From the NCBI RefSeq assembly GCF_018326285.1, contig NZ_AP023362.1, positions 5,084,001 to 5,148,000 of the forward strand: a DNA stretch of 64,000 bases, written 5' to 3'. Of this stretch, positions 46,641 to 56,059 are shown one piece after another. The first letter of the stretch is position 1, and the number at the start of each line of letters is the position of its first letter. The notes below the pieces were generated by a model. The model saw only the letters and a list, made by a program, of their open reading frames with translations, was not told where the DNA came from and did no database searches. The position numbers were made by a program, and so were the translations under genes. The stretch is from Mycolicibacterium sp. TY81. GTDB lineage: Bacteria; Actinomycetota; Actinomycetes; Mycobacteriales; Mycobacteriaceae.

Positions 46641-48005
46641 TCAGAGGGTCAGGCAGGGCTTGGCGCCGTCGTACACCCCACGCCGGTATGCATCAATGCG
46701 TTCGGTCCCTTGGCCGTGGTGTTCGACGTCGCCGCGGTCGGTGCGGTAGAGCAGCAGGGCGGCGACGGCCTTGTCCAAGTCGCCCGGCGAGAGGCTGTAT
46801 CTGCTGTTCGGGCGGTTGTGCAGCAGGATGCTGGCAGCCCACGAGCCGGCCAGGCAGTCGGCGCGCAGCGAGGTCTGTTTTGAGTCCTGAGGTTGACCCA
46901 TGCGCATCAGCGCCGCCAGCCCGTACTGCGTTGCGATGAGCGTCGCTACCGAGAAATCGCCGCCGCTGTCATAGATGTCGGGCATCGTCTTGACGTTGTC
47001 GAAGCCGACGTAATCGTCGTCGACGCAGTAGTACAGCACCGAGCCCTTCATCGACTTGCCGCCACAGTCTGGTGCCTTGTCGGGATCGATCTTGCGTGGT
47101 GCTTTCAGTGGAGTCCAGTCGTATTTGCCGTCGGTCAGCTCCGGGATCAGCTGTGTGAAGTAGTCCTCGAGATCGTCTGGGACACCTTCGATTATCGCGT
47201 CGTACGGGGCATCGCCCCCGGCAGCTTGGTCGGCGGCATTGTTGAACGGCAGTTCGACCACCACCGGGTCACCGTTGCGATAGTCCGCACAGGACTTGGG
47301 GCCCTTGCTGAACCCGGTGCGGAACGAGCTAACGCGGTCGAATCCACTACCGTGCGCACTCAGATCGTGTTTGGCGGTACCCGGCTCGTCACGCAGGAAC
47401 AGGAAACCGGCGAGGGCGTTGTCGAGATCGTCACCACTTGGGTTGTAGGTGTCTTTGGCGTGGGCGGCCCACGCTCCGGCAAAGCAGTCGGCCTGGATCT
47501 CCTTGGTCACTGTCTCGCCCTGGAAGTTCGCGCGGGCCTGGATCGCATGGCCCCACTCGTGGGCCAACACGAGTGGAATGACGAAGTCCCCGAATTTATT
47601 TCGCAAGTCGGGGAGCAGCCCCGTGGCATCCCAGGCCACGTCATCACCCTTGGAGCAGTAGAACGCGTTGCCGGCGACCTCCTCCGGAGAATCCGCGCAC
47701 GGCGGCACCGGGCCCTTCTTCGGGTCCACGCCGTAAAAGCCGCCCGCGACCGGTGTGTAGTCCTTGCCGTACAGCTTGGGAAACTCGTCCTTCCAGTACG
47801 CCTGGATCTCGCCGATGGCTTGGGCAACGAGCTTGTTCACGGGATCTGAAGCGTCGCCGTGGATCTCGGCAGGCGGGGCCATGGGCTTGGCCGAAGCCGA
47901 CGGGCCCGCCTGTGGATTCAGGTGCTTCTCGCCGCAGCCGGCGACGGTCAGGGTGCAGACCGCCAGGAGCGCAGATGCCCGCCAGAGGGCCCGGTGAATT
48001 CCCAT
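46641..48005 (-). CDS. Neutral zinc metallopeptidase lipoprotein
   Basis: 454 residues. Lipoprotein signal peptide with lipobox TVAGC near residue 24. A zinc-binding HEWGH occurs in LVLAHEWGHAIQARANF with a downstream EIQADCFAGAWAAH supplying the third ligand, the pattern of the YpfJ-type peptidase family. A second, degenerate copy of the ADCLAGSWAA motif occurs near residue 390. It sits outside the membrane; substrate unknown. 3 bases downstream of the DUF4333 gene. Confidence 0.82.
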   Translation of the reverse strand: MGIHRALWRASALLAVCTLTVAGCGEKHLNPQAGPSASAKPMAPPAEIHGDASDPVNKLVAQAIGEIQAYWKDEFPKLYGKDYTPVAGGFYGVDPKKGPVPPCADSPEEVAGNAFYCSKGDDVAWDATGLLPDLRNKFGDFVIPLVLAHEWGHAIQARANFQGETVTKEIQADCFAGAWAAHAKDTYNPSGDDLDNALAGFLFLRDEPGTAKHDLSAHGSGFDRVSSFRTGFSKGPKSCADYRNGDPVVVELPFNNAADQAAGGDAPYDAIIEGVPDDLEDYFTQLIPELTDGKYDWTPLKAPRKIDPDKAPDCGGKSMKGSVLYYCVDDDYVGFDNVKTMPDIYDSGGDFSVATLIATQYGLAALMRMGQPQDSKQTSLRADCLAGSWAASILLHNRPNSRYSLSPGDLDKAVAALLLYRTDRGDVEHHGQGTERIDAYRRGVYDGAKPCLTL

Positions 48006-48008
48006 CGG

Positions 48009-48545
48009 TTACGACGTCGGCTTGTCGTCGACCTTGAACCCGTAGTTCACGTCGGAGCCGTCGACCTTGTTGACGGTGACCGTGACGCCGTAGGTCTGGC
48101 CGCTGTCTTTGAGCTCGCAGCGCAGCGTGGCGCCGGGCGTGCCCTTCAAGTTCTCCGGGCAGGTCAGCGTTTCGGGCTTGGTGCCGAACTGCTGTCCCAG
48201 CTCCTCGCTGATCTGTTTGGCGACCTGGTCCTTGTCGATCGTCTGGACCATGTCGAACTTGACTTGCTCACCCTCGACGCTGGTGACCGTGACGTTGACG
48301 GTGCTGGTCTTGTCGCCGACCTTCATGGTGCAGTTGACCTCGGCGCCCTTCTGGCCCGCGAGGTTGTCGGGGCACGTCACCGAATCGGCCTTCTTGCCGT
48401 CGGCGCCGGTCATCTTTTCGACGATCTGGCTCTCGACGTCTTTCTTGCTCACCGACGGCGTCCCGCTGGAGCAGGCGGCGGCGCCGAACACGGCAGCCGT
48501 GATCGCAGATGCCAGAACGAGTCTCTGACACATCGTGTTGGTCAT
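48009..48545 (-). CDS. DUF4333 lipoprotein with two repeats
   Basis: 178 residues. Lipobox FGAAAC near residue 25, then two DUF4333 repeats: VTCPDNLAGQKGAEVNCTMK and LTCPENLKGTPGATLRCELK, each with a Cys pair likely to form a disulfide. Exported envelope protein of unknown function found widely in mycobacteria. It probably forms an operon with the metallopeptidase gene. Confidence 0.87.
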   Translation of the reverse strand: MTNTMCQRLVLASAITAAVFGAAACSSGTPSVSKKDVESQIVEKMTGADGKKADSVTCPDNLAGQKGAEVNCTMKVGDKTSTVNVTVTSVEGEQVKFDMVQTIDKDQVAKQISEELGQQFGTKPETLTCPENLKGTPGATLRCELKDSGQTYGVTVTVNKVDGSDVNYGFKVDDKPTS

Positions 48546-48777
48546 GTCGCCAACCCCTTCCGAGTTCGGGCGCCAGCCACCGGCGCCGCACTGATCGAGC
48601 GGACGGCAAAAGTTAGCGCCGCGGTGTTGGAATCCGGTTGGAAGTCCGCGCGGGTCCGGTTGGTGGCCGCCGTTCCAAGCGCGTGCGCCGCCGGGTTCAA
48701 CGGAATTCCAATCGGCCGTCCATATCGTGGCGCCGAGGACGTGACCGGCGTCCGTCGTCTACCCCTGAGGAGTCACG

Positions 48778-49509
48778 ATGCAGATGTCGCATCGGCCTGT
48801 TATCGCCGTTGCAGCCGCGGTCTGCCTGAGCATCACGCTGGGCGCTTGCGGAGGCGGAGACAAGGGCAAGAGCTCGACCAGCTCCAGTTCCAGCTCGTCG
48901 AGTTCGAGCAGCAGCTCGAGCGCGACGTCGTCGACGAAGGCCGCGCCGAAGCTGAAGCCGCGTAAGGCCGAGGAATCCGGCACGAATCCCACGATTGCCG
49001 ACTACATCAAGGAAGAGAAGATTCAGGAAACGTCGATCCATCCTGGGGATCCGGGCGCGCCGGCTGTCGACATCGACCGCCCGACCGGCTGGGACAGCGC
49101 CGGCGAAGACACTCCCGACTACGCGTACGGCGCCCTCGTCTACACCGGGCCCGGCGCCCAGAGCACCGACTACACCGCGAACATCGTCGCGCTGGTGTCC
49201 CGCCTCGACGGTCCGGTGGACCCGGACAAATTGCTCAAGCTCGCAGGCGGTGAGGTGAAGAATCTCCCCGGCTTCGAGTCCGTCGGTGAGGAACCGGGCA
49301 CCTCGGCCGGCTTCCCGGCGTTCCGCATCGCCGGCACCTACAACCTCAAGAGCGGTGGCAAGGCCGCCTTCGGGCAGGAGACGGTGGTCTTCAAGGGACC
49401 CGACGGCCTGTACGTGCTGCAGATCAACGCGACCAGCGACGAGAGCCAGGGCCACGAGCTGTTCGAGGCGCTGGACGCGGTGGACAAGTCTTTGAAGATC
49501 ACCTTCTGA
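48778..49509 (+). CDS. LpqN/LpqT-family lipoprotein
   Basis: 243 residues. Signal peptide with lipobox TLGAC near residue 23, a serine-rich tether of about 20 residues, then the LpqN domain (PTIADYIKEEKIQETSIHPG, PTGWDSAGEDTPDYAYGALV, and a C-terminal FEALDAVDKSLKITF). LpqN relatives interact with envelope-lipid transport proteins in mycobacteria; a similar role is possible. ATG at 48778 with GAGGAGTCACG upstream. Confidence 0.85.
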   Translation: MQMSHRPVIAVAAAVCLSITLGACGGGDKGKSSTSSSSSSSSSSSSSSATSSTKAAPKLKPRKAEESGTNPTIADYIKEEKIQETSIHPGDPGAPAVDIDRPTGWDSAGEDTPDYAYGALVYTGPGAQSTDYTANIVALVSRLDGPVDPDKLLKLAGGEVKNLPGFESVGEEPGTSAGFPAFRIAGTYNLKSGGKAAFGQETVVFKGPDGLYVLQINATSDESQGHELFEALDAVDKSLKITF

Positions 49510-49513
49510 CGAA

Positions 49514-49915
49514 ATGGCGACGGCGCCACCCCGAACCAAGGCGTATCTGCTCAAGAGCCGTACCAACACCTGGTGGGTGAACGTCGAACTCGAGCTGACG
49601 GACACCCAGGTGCGGTGCCTTGCGTCCGAGTATTCGAAGTGGGTCGACGACCAGTTGGGCCTGACCGATTACCAGGCGAAGCTGTCCGCGGGTGAGGAGG
49701 TGGTGATCTTCGACTTCCCGCGGGACGCGGTGACGGTCACCTGGTTACGTCAGTTGTACCGGGGCGGCTGCGAGGTCAGCCGCGGGGACTCCCGCAAATG
49801 GGTTGTCTCGCTGGTGTATCCGTCCGGGTTCGGCAGTGTGCTCGACCTGATGACGGACCGGGCCATCTGGCGGCAGTGGCGCGAGGAACTGCCCGACCGG
49901 ACCGCCAAGGCCTGA
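49514..49915 (+). CDS. Conserved hypothetical protein
   Basis: 133 residues, ATG four bases after the LpqN-like stop, so probably cotranscribed. No signal peptide. Sequence includes KAYLLKSRTNTWWVNVELEL, SEYSKWVDDQLGLTDYQAKL and VVSLVYPSGFGSVLDLMTDR. No family recognised. Converges on the BTAD regulator gene with one base between stops. Confidence 0.65.
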   Translation: MATAPPRTKAYLLKSRTNTWWVNVELELTDTQVRCLASEYSKWVDDQLGLTDYQAKLSAGEEVVIFDFPRDAVTVTWLRQLYRGGCEVSRGDSRKWVVSLVYPSGFGSVLDLMTDRAIWRQWREELPDRTAKA

Positions 49916-49916
49916 T

Positions 49917-52900
49917 TCACACGGGCTCGACGGACTGGGCCGCCAGCCGTTCGGCGATGCCGCGGGCGAATGCCTGTTCGCCCGTGGCATCGGCGAGGCG
50001 GCCGGCCCGGTGCACCAGGGCACGGGCGCTGTCGGGACGGCCCTGGTGCAACTCGATGTCGGAGAGCAGGCACAGGAACATCGTGTTCATGACGGTCGTC
50101 CCGTCACAGGTGTATTCGTCGAACGCCTGGAAGGCGACGGCCGCGTCGCCCTCGCCCGAGCCGATGACCTGCGCCCAGACCCGGACCATGCGCGCGCATG
50201 CTGCCCATTGGGGGCTGCCCGCTGCGGTGAACTCGACGTCGACCTGGTCGGCCAGCTCGGCGATGCCGTCGGTGACACCGAGTACTGCCGCACATTCGAC
50301 GTAGGTCAGCCGGGCGGCCAGGATGTTGAACACGTCGCCGCGGCTCTGCGCGAGATGCAGTGCGCGGCGGTGGTATTCGCGCATGGCATCGAGGTCGCCG
50401 CGGACGGCCTCGGCGATGGCCATCCAGCAGTAGACGCGGGGATGGAAGAAGTGCAGCGGATCGGTGACCGTCTCGGGCGGCGGGAAGTTGTCCATCATGT
50501 GCAGCCCGGTGCTGATCAGCATGTCGGTATGGCCGCGCAGCGTGTATTGCAGGATGTGCACGAAGTCGTTGACCAGACCGATCACCGGATCGCCGGACTT
50601 GTCGTACTGGTCCTGCAGGCCGATGGCGATGATCTCGACCTCGTCGATGCGGCCGTGCGCGCACAACAGCATGGACTGCAGCGCGATGGCGCCGTAGAAA
50701 GAGCGGCCCTTGACTTCCTGACCGATCTCGAAGGCCCGCTGGACGGCCGCGGCGGCCGACTCGCTGGCCTGCCCCTCGAGGATGTTCTTCGCCCCGGCCA
50801 GGTGCAGCCACAAGGTGGCCTGCCGGTCCAGGTGTTCGGGTTTGGCCGGCAGTCGGTCACCGATCTGCAGGGCGTGCTCGGCCAGCCCGGCGACGTCGTG
50901 GTAGGCGGACCGGTTCAGGGCCCGCTGGATGGCGATCTCGAGAATGCCAAGGGCCACATCGGGATTCAACTCGGCGCCGGCCCGCCAGGCATGGTCGGCG
51001 GTTGCGATGACGTGTTCGTACGCGGCGGTCGCGAGCGTTGCCGTCCGCGTGGTGGCGATCGCGGCATGCACGCTGGTGCGGTCGGTGGTGGCGAGCTGGG
51101 CGATGAGCGCGTCGCGCACCAGGCCGTGGCTGAACCGGTAGGCGCCGGGACGGGCGGGCAGTTCGTCGAGCAGGCCGGTCTGATACGCCGGACGTAGCCG
51201 GCTCTGCACCGTCGAGACCGACAGGTCGACGATGTCGGCCAGGTCGGCGACGTTGAATTCGGGCCCGACGACGGCGGCCGCGCAGAGCACCCGACGGCAG
51301 GGCCGGTCCAGGACGCCGAGCCGGCGGCCGACGACACCGACCACGGCATCCGACAGCGCGGGATGGCCACGTTGCGGCGCGCCGTCGGTGTCCAGCGCCC
51401 GCGCCAGTTCCTTGATGTAGAAGGGGTTTCCGCCGGCTTGCTCCCAGACCTGTGCCGAGATGGCCGGCGGGATCGTGCCGCCGACCACCGCGTCGACGAG
51501 GTCTGCCGCCGCCGCGCGGTCGATGCCGTCCAGATGCAGCGTGACGGTGTCGTTCGACCGGACGATGCGTTCGAACGACGACCGGTTCATCGGGCGGTCG
51601 GCTCCGAAGAACGTCCAGTTGCCGATGACCTGGATGGGGATGCGCGGGAATTCTTCGGCCAGCAGGACGAGGGTGTTGATCGAGGCCGGATCCGCCCGTT
51701 GCAGATCGTCGATGACGAGCACCATCGGGGCCACGGTCGAGAGCTCGCGCAGCGCCGCCACGATGCGCTCGACCAAGGCGAATCCCGTTGGTGCGAACCG
51801 GCTGCCGGCGTTGAGATCGTCGTCGCCGTGCCATTCGGGCACCAGGGCGTTGACCACGCCGGGCGTCTCCCGCAGCACGGCCTTGCGGCCGGCGATGCCG
51901 AGCTCACCGCCCAGTTGGCGCAGCAGTTGGATCCAGGTCCACAGCTGGGGCAGTTTCACCCCGCTCGGATGGCCGGCCCAGGCCACGGCGATGCCCGTTG
52001 CCCGGGCGCGGTCGACGGCGGCCTGCGCCAAGGTTGTCTTGCCGATGCCGCTGTCGCCGGTGACGAGCGTCAGCCCGCCGGCGCCACCGCTGGCTCGGCG
52101 CACCGCCGCGGTGACGGCACCGAGCTCGGTGTCCCGGCCGACGAACGGCGGTGGAGCCGCTGGGTCCGGATCGGGCTTCAGCACGTGTGGTGCGGGTGCG
52201 ACCCGCAGTTCCGCGGCGCCGTCGCGAATCTTCTCGAAGAGGGTTTGGAGGCCTTCACCCGGCCGGGTGCCGACCTCGCGGTCGAGCGTCGTGCAGGCGC
52301 GCTCGAACGCCTGAATGGCATCGGCGGTGCGGTTGGACCGGTGCAGAGCCAGCATCAGATGGCCCCACAACCGTTCCTGCAGTGGATGTTCGGCCAGGGC
52401 CGCCTCGACCTCGGGTACCAGTTCACCGCCGCCGCCGAGTTGCAGTGCGGCGTCGAAGCGGGCCTCGATGGCGGTGGTGCGCAGGGCTGCGAAGCGGATG
52501 GCCTCGGGCGCGGCGAATTCGTGATAGGCGAACTCCCCGAACGGATCTCCGTGCCAGAGCGCCAGCGCTTCGGTCAGCATCTCGACGGCCGCTCCGGCCG
52601 AGTGGCGGATCAGCGCCGTCCGGCCTTTGGAGACAAGGCTTTCGAAGCTGACGAGATCGATCGTGTCGCCGTCGAGCAGATTCAGCTGATAGCCGTGGGG
52701 GTGGGACGCGAGCCGTTGGCTCTGCGTGTCGCCCCGGCGGGTATCGGGCGGCTGGTCATGCCCGGTGTCGGCGCCCGGGTCGAGGACCCGGCGGAGGTTG
52801 GCCACGTACGACCGCACCGAGGCGAGCGCTTTCGGTGGCGGCTCCTCGCCCCAGACGGCGTCGATCAGGCGGTCGATGCTGACCACCGTGCCGTGATTGG

Positions 52901-53003
52901 CCAGTAGGACGGCCAGTACGCACCGCTGCTTCGGTCCGCCGAGCGCTGCCGGCGTGCCGTCGACTCGGGCGGCTACTGCACCCGAGAGGTAGTACTGGAC
53001 CAT
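49917..53003 (-). CDS. BTAD/SARP-type regulator with AAA ATPase and TPR-like region
   Basis: 1028 residues. N-terminal OmpR-type winged helix (about 1-95: VDGTPAALGGPKQRCVLAVL), bacterial transcriptional activation domain (about 105-250: YELNLLDGD-like YQLNLLDGDTIDLVSFESLV; EALALWHGDPFGEF), AAA-type ATPase with Walker A GDSGIGKTTLAQAA near 314-325 and Walker B VLVIDDLQRAD, and a helical TPR-like C-terminal half. Related to AfsR and large LuxR-like STAND regulators; signal and targets unknown. ATG at 53003 at the end of a 100-base gap. Confidence 0.85.
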   Translation of the reverse strand: MVQYYLSGAVAARVDGTPAALGGPKQRCVLAVLLANHGTVVSIDRLIDAVWGEEPPPKALASVRSYVANLRRVLDPGADTGHDQPPDTRRGDTQSQRLASHPHGYQLNLLDGDTIDLVSFESLVSKGRTALIRHSAGAAVEMLTEALALWHGDPFGEFAYHEFAAPEAIRFAALRTTAIEARFDAALQLGGGGELVPEVEAALAEHPLQERLWGHLMLALHRSNRTADAIQAFERACTTLDREVGTRPGEGLQTLFEKIRDGAAELRVAPAPHVLKPDPDPAAPPPFVGRDTELGAVTAAVRRASGGAGGLTLVTGDSGIGKTTLAQAAVDRARATGIAVAWAGHPSGVKLPQLWTWIQLLRQLGGELGIAGRKAVLRETPGVVNALVPEWHGDDDLNAGSRFAPTGFALVERIVAALRELSTVAPMVLVIDDLQRADPASINTLVLLAEEFPRIPIQVIGNWTFFGADRPMNRSSFERIVRSNDTVTLHLDGIDRAAAADLVDAVVGGTIPPAISAQVWEQAGGNPFYIKELARALDTDGAPQRGHPALSDAVVGVVGRRLGVLDRPCRRVLCAAAVVGPEFNVADLADIVDLSVSTVQSRLRPAYQTGLLDELPARPGAYRFSHGLVRDALIAQLATTDRTSVHAAIATTRTATLATAAYEHVIATADHAWRAGAELNPDVALGILEIAIQRALNRSAYHDVAGLAEHALQIGDRLPAKPEHLDRQATLWLHLAGAKNILEGQASESAAAAVQRAFEIGQEVKGRSFYGAIALQSMLLCAHGRIDEVEIIAIGLQDQYDKSGDPVIGLVNDFVHILQYTLRGHTDMLISTGLHMMDNFPPPETVTDPLHFFHPRVYCWMAIAEAVRGDLDAMREYHRRALHLAQSRGDVFNILAARLTYVECAAVLGVTDGIAELADQVDVEFTAAGSPQWAACARMVRVWAQVIGSGEGDAAVAFQAFDEYTCDGTTVMNTMFLCLLSDIELHQGRPDSARALVHRAGRLADATGEQAFARGIAERLAAQSVEPV

Positions 53004-53106
53004 TTCCCCCGATTCACAGCAAATTCGGAACTGGGGAGACGATACATCCGCGCGTGACCTGCGGCAGCCCAGATGAACCTGGCAATCTGCTGGCGGCCCG
53101 GTCGGT

Positions 53107-53700
53107 TCAGAGGAGTTCGGGCCCGCGCCGGCGTCCGGCTCGGCTCACGATGCCGAATCCGGTACCCACCAGCAGGAACGGGACGGCGATGATGCCGAGC
53201 AGAGTCGGCAGGAACCACACCTGCCAATAGGTGTTGATGGTGGCGTCGCGCGGGTCGGCCGGGTTGTACCTGACGTCGACGTGCTCGCCGAGTCTGGCCG
53301 GTGGCGGATTGCTGCTGATCGAGCTGAGAAAGCGGACGTGGGTCCCTGCGGATGTGGCGAATTCGACGCGCGCCCGGTAGCGCGAGCTGCTGCCACCGCC
53401 GCTGGGCACCAGCTCGACGACGGTACCGTCGGCGTGCTTGTCGGACGAATTCGATTGGGCGACAAACGCTGCGCAGACCCCGGCCGCGACGGCCAGGGAG
53501 AGGCCGACGGCCAGGAACGCCTTCGCCAGGACCGGCGCGGCGGATTTCCGGGGCGCTTCGGTGCCGAGTTCGGTCGCGCTGGACAGCGCCGGATCGGGAG
53601 ATGTCGTCCGGGTGCGGTGCTTGCGTAGCAGCGCAACGAGGATCGCGATATCCACGATCACGATGACGGCGATCAGCACCACGATGTACTCGATGCGCAT
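53107..53700 (-). CDS. DUF3592-type membrane protein
   Basis: 197 residues. Helices at the N-terminus (YIVVLIAVIVIVDIAILVAL), in the middle (AFLAVGLSLAVAAGVCAAFV) and at the C-terminus (LLGIIAVPFLLVGTGFGIV). The extracytoplasmic part contains RYRARVEFATSAGTHVRFLS and VDVRYNPADPRDATINTYW, the DUF3592 pattern. Function unknown. ATG at 53700. Confidence 0.75.
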   Translation of the reverse strand: MRIEYIVVLIAVIVIVDIAILVALLRKHRTRTTSPDPALSSATELGTEAPRKSAAPVLAKAFLAVGLSLAVAAGVCAAFVAQSNSSDKHADGTVVELVPSGGGSSSRYRARVEFATSAGTHVRFLSSISSNPPPARLGEHVDVRYNPADPRDATINTYWQVWFLPTLLGIIAVPFLLVGTGFGIVSRAGRRRGPELL

Positions 53701-53778
53701 GGCCCCTCCGGAAATGTCGACACGAAGAGGGTAGGACGGCGCGGTTGGAATCCGGTTGGCGTCAGGGCCCGAATACGC

Positions 53779-53830
53779 CTGTGAGGGTTGCGTACGCGTA
53801 TCTCGGGTTCCGCGTACACAACCCTCACAG
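53779..53830. repeat. Near-perfect long inverted repeat
   Basis: Twenty-base arms 53779-53798 and 53811-53830 (left arm starts CTGTGAGGGTTGCG, right arm ends CAACCCTCACAG) pair at 19 of 20 positions around a 12-base loop. Located after the htrA-like stop and before DUF3592. Either a strong transcription terminator for htrA or a dispersed palindromic intergenic repeat. Confidence 0.7.
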
Positions 53831-53855
53831 GGATGCGGGGACAGGCTGTGTCGGC

Positions 53856-55256
53856 CTAGGCTTCCGTCTGTCCCAAGGTCACCTGCACGGAGCGTTCCGC
53901 TCCGGAAGGGTCGGCGTAGGTCACGGTGACGTTGTCGCCGGGCGCTTTGGACCGGATGGCTGCGACGAGCGCTTCCGGACTGTCGATCGGCTGGTTGTCG
54001 ACCTTGGTGATCACGGCGCCCTTGTCCAGGCCGGCTGCGGCGGCGGGACCGTCGGCCACGACGCCGGCCACAGCCGCACCCTGGGCGCTGTTGTTGGCGG
54101 CCAGCTTGACGCCCAGCGAGGCGTGCTGCACGGTGCCGGTGGAGATCAGTTGGTCGGCAATGCGTTTGGCCTGATCGACGGGGATGGCGAAGCCCAGGCC
54201 GATCGAACCCGGCTGGGAGCCACCGGAATCCGGGCCACCACCGAGCGAGGCGATCGCCGAGTTCACGCCGATCAGGTTGCCGTTCATGTCGACCAGCGCA
54301 CCACCGGAGTTGCCGGGGTTGATCGCGGCGTCGGTCTGGATGGCGCTCATCACCGACTGCTGGCCGGTCTGCTCGTCACCGGTGCTCACCGGACGGTTCA
54401 GCGAGCTGATGATGCCGGTGGTCACGGTGCCCTGTAGGCCCAGCGGTGAGCCGATGGCCACCACGTTCTGTCCGACGCGCAGGTCCTTCGAGGATCCGAT
54501 GCTGATCGGGGTCAGGTCGGAAACCCCCTGGGCCTTGACCACCGCGATGTCGTCGGCCGGGTCGGCCCCCACCACGGTGAAGGGCACGGTACGGCCGTCG
54601 GACAGGGTGACGGTTGCCTTGGTCTGACCGGCGCCGGTCATGCCGCGCGGCAGCCGGCCGCTCGGGCTGAGTCCGCTGGGCAGCGAATCCTGTTCCGCGG
54701 CAGTCTGATTGGCCTCCGCGATGACGTGGTTGTTGGTCAGGATCAGGCCGTCCGCGGTGAGGACGATGCCCGACCCCTCGCCACCCTGCTGGCCGGTCTG
54801 GACCTGCAGCTTGACGACGCTGGGCAGCACCTTGGCCGACACCGCCTCGACAGAGCCGGCCGGGGCGGCCGGTGCGGCTGCGGGTGCGGAAGCCGTTGGC
54901 AGCGCGCGGTTCTGAATGCCGGTGGCCAGCGGTACCTGCGCCGTCGGCGCCATGCTGCCGTAGTGGTCAACGGCAGCCATGGTGCCGGCCGCTCCTGCTG
55001 CGATGGCTACCGCCGCGACGCCGAAAGCCAGCAGCCCGGACCGCGAGCGCTTAGCTGGCGCCGGTGGCGCGGGCGGGGCGGGGTACTGCTGCGGCGCCCC
55101 GTACGGAGTCCGCAGCGGCTGGGTGTACTCGTCCGAGACGTGGGGGCGCTGGTAACGGTCATTGCTCCACTGGACCAGTTTCTCCTGTTCAGCGGCGTAC
55201 TGCCGCGACCAGAGGTGCTGGTTGTCCGGGGTCGGCTGTTCTGACGGGTGTCTCAT
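53856..55256 (-). CDS. HtrA-like serine protease with PDZ domain (PepD-like)
   Basis: 466 residues. Cytoplasmic Pro/Gln/Tyr-rich N-terminus, one membrane helix (LLAFGVAAVAIAAGAAGTM), a trypsin-like domain with catalytic His in LTNNHVIAEANQ, Asp in ADPADDIAVVKAQ and Ser in INPGNSGGALVDMNG, then a C-terminal PDZ domain (about 370-460: AAVAGVVADGPAAAAGLDKG, DNVTVTYADPSGAE). Exported protease/chaperone for envelope protein quality control. Closest in layout to mycobacterial PepD. Confidence 0.9.
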   Translation of the reverse strand: MRHPSEQPTPDNQHLWSRQYAAEQEKLVQWSNDRYQRPHVSDEYTQPLRTPYGAPQQYPAPPAPPAPAKRSRSGLLAFGVAAVAIAAGAAGTMAAVDHYGSMAPTAQVPLATGIQNRALPTASAPAAAPAAPAGSVEAVSAKVLPSVVKLQVQTGQQGGEGSGIVLTADGLILTNNHVIAEANQTAAEQDSLPSGLSPSGRLPRGMTGAGQTKATVTLSDGRTVPFTVVGADPADDIAVVKAQGVSDLTPISIGSSKDLRVGQNVVAIGSPLGLQGTVTTGIISSLNRPVSTGDEQTGQQSVMSAIQTDAAINPGNSGGALVDMNGNLIGVNSAIASLGGGPDSGGSQPGSIGLGFAIPVDQAKRIADQLISTGTVQHASLGVKLAANNSAQGAAVAGVVADGPAAAAGLDKGAVITKVDNQPIDSPEALVAAIRSKAPGDNVTVTYADPSGAERSVQVTLGQTEA

Positions 55257-55392
55257 TGGCGTTGACTACTTTCTCGAAACGTCGGTAAGACAGGCGTGCT
55301 CGCGCTTGATGTCTCCACCGTGCCGTCGCCAACTGAGGCGTTGCTGAGAAAGAGTTCTGGACAGCCCAAGACTTTTCAGATCACAAAAAGTG

Positions 55393-55836
55393 TCATCTCG
55401 GCCCGTCGGCGCGGATCCAGGTGAGGGTGTTGCCCCGACCGACATAGCTCAACTCCAGTTGTGCCTCGGTCGCTTTCAACGGCACGTAGAACGCGTCGAA
55501 CGACGGCGCAGGACTGGTCCAGTGCAGCCACAACACACAGATGCCGTCGTCGGGCAGCTGACCGGCACCCGGCGTCTGGCCGATGGGCCGGACGCGCCAG
55601 GTGCCCGACTCGTCCCTGGCGCCGCGGGATCGCAGCGCACCGTCGGGCGCCAGCGTCGTGGTGGTCGGATCGTCCGGGCTGGCCCAGGCGCCGACGAACT
55701 GTTGTGCCGTGACCGATGTGCCCGGGCAGGCGGGGTCCCCGGGGGCAGCGGCGGCCGAGGGCATGCCGCAGGCGGTCAGCGCCACCACCAGTGCGGTGAC
55801 CGCAGGTGCGGAATATGGCCATGCGACGCGACTCAT
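55393..55836 (-). CDS. Secreted lipoprotein of unknown function
   Basis: 147 residues from an ATG at 55836. Signal peptide AWPYSAPAVTALVVALTAC with a lipobox-like LTAC. The mature part is beta-rich: VTAQQFVGAWASPDDPTTTT, GTWRVRPIGQTPGAGQLP, WTSPAPSFDAFYVPLKAT and YVGRGNTLTWIRADG. No family recognised with confidence. The frame is open upstream to 56067, but that extension lacks a signal sequence. Confidence 0.65.
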   Translation of the reverse strand: MSRVAWPYSAPAVTALVVALTACGMPSAAAAPGDPACPGTSVTAQQFVGAWASPDDPTTTTLAPDGALRSRGARDESGTWRVRPIGQTPGAGQLPDDGICVLWLHWTSPAPSFDAFYVPLKATEAQLELSYVGRGNTLTWIRADGPR

Positions 55837-56059
55837 GGCTTCAGCGTATGGCGCACAGACCGGACCTCGATGCCGTCTTCGCATGTTCCGGCGTCGTTGA
55901 TCGCGATTCCGTGAACCCCGGCTGAACTTCGGCCCTGATTCCGGTGTCGGACTCGCCAGATGCTCCGTGCTGGGCCACGATCGACGGGTGCGTCCGACCC
56001 GACTGACCGTTGCCGGCGAAATCCCGGACACTGGTATCCCCGACAACTTGTCGACGACC

